Below, piece by piece: positions 61,448 through 64,000 of a stretch of 64,000 bases of DNA (position 1 is the stretch's first letter; every line of letters begins with the position of its first letter). The DNA is from an uncultured Acetatifactor sp. (GTDB lineage Bacteria > Bacillota > Clostridia > Lachnospirales > Lachnospiraceae): the NCBI GenBank assembly GCA_910589035.1, contig CAJUSI010000098.1, positions 1-64,000 on the forward strand, written 5' to 3'. A program made the position numbers and the translations under genes. The notes below the pieces were generated by a model, which was not told the DNA's origin, did no database searches, and saw only the letters and a program-made list of their open reading frames with translations.

Positions 61448-62059
61448 TCACAACAGCCGTAAAAGCTGCACCAGCTCATGGGCTTCATCCGTATCCGATG
61501 GAGTCTGCCTGGTATCAAACCGCGAAAAACGATTGTCGCGGTAAAAAGATAACAGCTTTTCCTCATTTTCCGCTTCCAGGAAGGTTACCATGCCTCCGCC
61601 CAGATACTGTATCTCTTTTATTTTGTCCCATGCCAGTTCAAGAAGCTCTGCACCAGTAATCATTTTTCCATTATTTTCAGAATAGTTTTTACCTAATTGT
61701 GCAATCAAATAAGCCGACATGGTATATGTATCCGATTTCTTGTCCAACTCGCTAACCCGTAACAATTTTCTCTTGATAGTATTACTTACCGTTTCGCCTC
61801 TTACTGTCAACGGTTTTAATGCAAGGGTAAAATATCCCAACAGGCTTCCGCCAATAACAGAAAACACAAGATATGTGACAGACTGGTTCTTTTTAGTAAA
61901 CTCAATGGAACTGTGCTTCAAAAATCGTTCCACATCCGGATTCATCGGACAAGAAAACTCAGAGAGGATTTGAATAAGTTCATCTTCCCCAAGCTCAGGA
62001 TTCTCATTACCAATATACCTCCGGATATTGATAATTCTATATTTGTTCTTTTCTGCCAT
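61448..62059 (-). CDS. GNAT-type toxin of a toxin-antitoxin pair
   Basis: 203 residues resembling the GNAT proteins that pair with small antitoxins in clostridia (YLVFSVIGGSLLGYFTLALKPL, TYTMSAYLIAQLGKNYSENN, GGGMVTFLEAENEEKLLSFY). In characterised families such enzymes acetylate aminoacyl-tRNAs. The first 23 bases overlap the antitoxin gene. Confidence 0.78.
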   Translation of the reverse strand: MAEKNKYRIINIRRYIGNENPELGEDELIQILSEFSCPMNPDVERFLKHSSIEFTKKNQSVTYLVFSVIGGSLLGYFTLALKPLTVRGETVSNTIKRKLLRVSELDKKSDTYTMSAYLIAQLGKNYSENNGKMITGAELLELAWDKIKEIQYLGGGMVTFLEAENEEKLLSFYRDNRFSRFDTRQTPSDTDEAHELVQLLRLL

Positions 62060-62237
62060 TCGCCTTTTTCCTCATTCTCATAAATTCCACCAGCTCCGCT
62101 TCGTCTGTTATTTCTCTCGCGTCCACAGGTATGTGAACAGGACGATTCCTGGCAGATTCTTCCAGTGCATTGACAAACAACTCCACCTGTTCCTTGCCGG
62201 AAATGACAAAATTCTTCGTGATACTTGAAGTTGCCAT
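62037..62237 (-). CDS. Small antitoxin-like protein
   Basis: 66 residues (MATSSITKNFVISGKEQVEL, then EESARNRPVHIPVDAREITD). Similar small proteins stand upstream of GNAT toxins. The ATG at 62237 has GGGAGG upstream; a longer frame starts at 62246. The overlap with the toxin gene fits the usual TA order, antitoxin first. Confidence 0.75.
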   Translation of the reverse strand: MATSSITKNFVISGKEQVELFVNALEESARNRPVHIPVDAREITDEAELVEFMRMRKKANGRKEQI

Positions 62238-62260
62238 AATAAACACCTCCCTTTGAGTGT

Positions 62261-62394
62261 AATAGGCTCTCGGAATCTCCCTTCCGCTTTCCGTAGAGCT
62301 TTCCGGAAACCTTTTTCACCGGTTCCCCCCGCTTTTCCTGCTCCATAGTTTATCAGAGCCCTGATTTTGCCTCTCAGGATTCCGAGAGCCTATT
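62261..62394. repeat. Inverted-repeat element, copy C of the family
   Basis: The best kept of the three copies: 17-bp ends AATAGGCTCTCGGAATC and their exact complement, 134 bp in total, without coding capacity. It lies just upstream of the antitoxin gene. Confidence 0.85.
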
Positions 62395-62401
62395 GTACAC
62401 G

Positions 62402-62452
62402 ACTAAAGTCTGCAGACAGACTTGTCTGTCTGGTCTTTCTGCAGACTTTAGT
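62402..62452. other. Perfect 15-bp palindromic arms
   Basis: ACTAAAGTCTGCAGA and TCTGCAGACTTTAGT (exact complement) enclose 21 bases with a second small hairpin (CAGACTTGTCTG). On the plus strand a T run follows. It abuts the inverted-repeat element and may be a terminator or a regulatory structure. Confidence 0.6.
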
Positions 62453-62666
62453 ATGGTTTTTCTGTTGCGATTCATTCTTTCTAATTTACATTTTATTATT
62501 TTATTTCGGCTAATGCAACAAAACTTTTATGAATTATCAATCAGCCTCCCTTTTTCCGTCGCTTTGATCTGCTTTTTCAGATATGCGGCCATTTCCCCGG
62601 TCTGCATTTTTCTTTCGGCTCCGCTTTTCTGGAATGCCTTTCTTCCATTTTGTCCTCTGTGCTATC

Positions 62667-63149
62667 TTACAACACCATTCCACCAGCATCTGATTCGCAA
62701 TCTGCCCCATCTTCCCGCCTTTCCGATATGCTGTCTATTTCAATCCACTTCTTCATCCCGGAACTGCCGCAGGAAAAGCCGAACTTCTCATAAAAGGGCT
62801 CCTTTCCCTTCACCGCCGTGAGCCCCACCTCCACGCCCGTACCCGGGATGGCTGTCTCCCGGATATGCTCCAGAAGCCTGTTCACAATGCTTTTTCCGAT
62901 GCCCTTCCCCTGGTATTCCGACAGCACGATGATTTCCTGGAGATACCAGTACATGGCCCCGTCTCCCACCAGGCGGCCCATGCCCACGACTTTCCCGTCA
63001 CAGATGGCCGTGACATTGAACAGGCCGTTCCTGATTGCTTTCTCCGCCTGTTCTAAAGGCCTGTCCATAAATCCGGTGGCTGTCTTTAAACGAACGAAAT
63101 CTTCTGCCGTAAGTTGATTCTCTGCCAGCTCGTATTTTATACCGTCCAC
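62667..63149 (-). CDS. GNAT N-acetyltransferase
   Basis: 160 residues, GTG start with GGGGAGGAGAG upstream. The acetyl-CoA loop reads YQGKGIGKSIVNRLL and the end has EPFYEKFGF. The VLSEYQGKGIG type is common in Clostridia; acceptor unknown. Confidence 0.85.
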   Translation of the reverse strand: MDGIKYELAENQLTAEDFVRLKTATGFMDRPLEQAEKAIRNGLFNVTAICDGKVVGMGRLVGDGAMYWYLQEIIVLSEYQGKGIGKSIVNRLLEHIRETAIPGTGVEVGLTAVKGKEPFYEKFGFSCGSSGMKKWIEIDSISERREDGADCESDAGGMVL

Positions 63150-63325
63150 AGATCTCTCCTCCCCTTGAAAGCTCCGTCTCTCCGAAATTGTTCCTTTCCT
63201 TTACAGCCGCTAACCTGTCTCCGCGCCTTCCTTTGAATGGTCTTCTCCTTTACATGCTCCAGGAGCCTGTTTCGAATGCTTCTTCCAATGCTGCCCTGAT
63301 ACTATTCCGATGCCCCTTCCACAGT

Positions 63326-64000
63326 CTACAGGTTCGGCTCGCTGCGCACCAGCTGGAGATCCTCGTCCTTCTTCACCACCACGCCCACGAAAGGCAGGGC
63401 TTTCCTGATGGTATCCGCCGGAATCCCGCCGATCTGCAGCGCATTGACCCAGTCAATCAATTCGGAAGTGCTGGGCTTCTTGCGGATATCCCGGATAGCC
63501 CGGATATTGTAGAACACCTCCATGGCGTTCTTCAGCAGGTTCTCCTCCACATCGGGATAATGCACCCGCACGATCTCCTCCATCAGCTCCCTGTCCGGGA
63601 AGTCGATATAGTGGAAGATGCAGCGGCGCAGGAATGCGTCCGGCAGCTCCTTCTCCGCGTTGGATGTGATGATCACGATGGGGCGCTGCTTCGCCTTCAC
63701 CGTGCGCCTGGTCTCGTTGATATAGAATTCCATCTGGTCCAGCTCCCAGAGGAGATCGTTGGGGAACTCCAGGTCGGCCTTGTCGATCTCGTCGATCAGC
63801 AGAACCACCTGCTCCTCGCTGTCGAAGGCCTCGCCCAGCTTGCCCAGCTTGATATAATGGGCGATGTCGTCCACGCCCTCCTCGCCGAACTGCCCGTCGT
63901 AGAGGCGCTGGATGGTATCATACACATACAGCCCCTCCTGAGCCTTGGTGGTGGACTTGATATTCCAGACGATCAGCCGCTTGCCCAGTGCCTTCGCCAC
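63326..64000 (-). CDS. MoxR-type AAA ATPase, 5' end outside window
   Basis: C-terminal 224 residues of a MoxR ATPase. Walker A lies outside the window; Walker B VVLLIDEIDKAD, sensor 1 VIITSNAEKELP and the DAFLRRCIFHYIDFPD arginine-finger segment are visible. It should work with the VWA protein at 59263-60519. Confidence 0.9.
   Translation of the reverse strand: MAKALGKRLIVWNIKSTTKAQEGLYVYDTIQRLYDGQFGEEGVDDIAHYIKLGKLGEAFDSEEQVVLLIDEIDKADLEFPNDLLWELDQMEFYINETRRTVKAKQRPIVIITSNAEKELPDAFLRRCIFHYIDFPDRELMEEIVRVHYPDVEENLLKNAMEVFYNIRAIRDIRKKPSTSELIDWVNALQIGGIPADTIRKALPFVGVVVKKDEDLQLVRSEPNL

Overview
The window looks like a chromosomal segment of a spore-forming, anaerobic Gram-positive bacterium, most likely a Lachnospiraceae-type gut Clostridia. 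Support comes from spore-coat genes (cotJABC), the NADH/ferredoxin:NADP+ oxidoreductase pair NfnAB, formate-tetrahydrofolate ligase, a Rex redox repressor, a citramalate/isopropylmalate-type Re-citrate synthase candidate near NADP-isocitrate dehydrogenase, and strong AGGAGG-type ribosome binding sites. Almost every gene lies on the minus strand. No rRNA, tRNA or CRISPR array was recognised.

Layout. 1-1.47 kb is the right end of an integrated element whose large serine recombinase reads out across the attachment junction into the spore-coat gene cotJC. The 5' part of cotJC plus intact cotJB and cotJA follow (1.4-2.1 kb). 2.2-11.6 kb holds an aldo-keto reductase with ferredoxin clusters, a lipoprotein, a HAD phosphatase, a MerR regulator split by a frameshift, and an XRE-controlled heterodimeric ABC exporter whose genes carry two different minisatellites. 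11.8-17.7 kb holds a GNAT enzyme and a five-gene, RNA-repair-like operon: rtcB, a HEAT-like protein, a polynucleotide-kinase-like P-loop protein, a Thg1-like reverse polymerase and a degenerate metalloprotease-like protein. 17.8-25.8 kb has a HAD/sugar-isomerase pair and a cluster of Sel1, ankyrin and TPR repeat proteins, with a MITE carrying a clear target-site duplication inserted next to the Sel1 start codon.

26-34 kb is an accessory zone: an AAA-ATPase/PD-(D/E)XK gene, a frameshifted XRE regulator, a methyltransferase, a zinc-PLC-like protein, a DeoR regulator, Rpn-family remnants, GNAT enzymes and several inverted-repeat elements. 35-58.9 kb is mostly housekeeping: rlmH, nfnAB, fhs, ftsK/spoIIIE, tepA, a glycosyltransferase pair, yebC, a CNNM/CorC-type protein, mazF, nnr, rex, icd, and a GntR-regulated citrate-synthase-like gene with a promoter/operator that can be read directly. 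59-64 kb has a VWA protein and the 3' part of a MoxR ATPase, separated by an inserted accessory block: an endonuclease/phosphatase, a GNAT-type toxin with its antitoxin, an inverted-repeat element and another GNAT.

The strongest candidates for something unusual are (1) the element interrupting cotJC, which resembles the sigK-skin logic of developmentally excised elements, (2) the RtcB/HEAT/kinase/Thg1 operon, and (3) several repeat families: a MITE with a 7-bp target duplication, a three-copy ~135-bp inverted-repeat family, and in-gene minisatellites. Product assignments come from reading the translated proteins against remembered families; no database search was possible.
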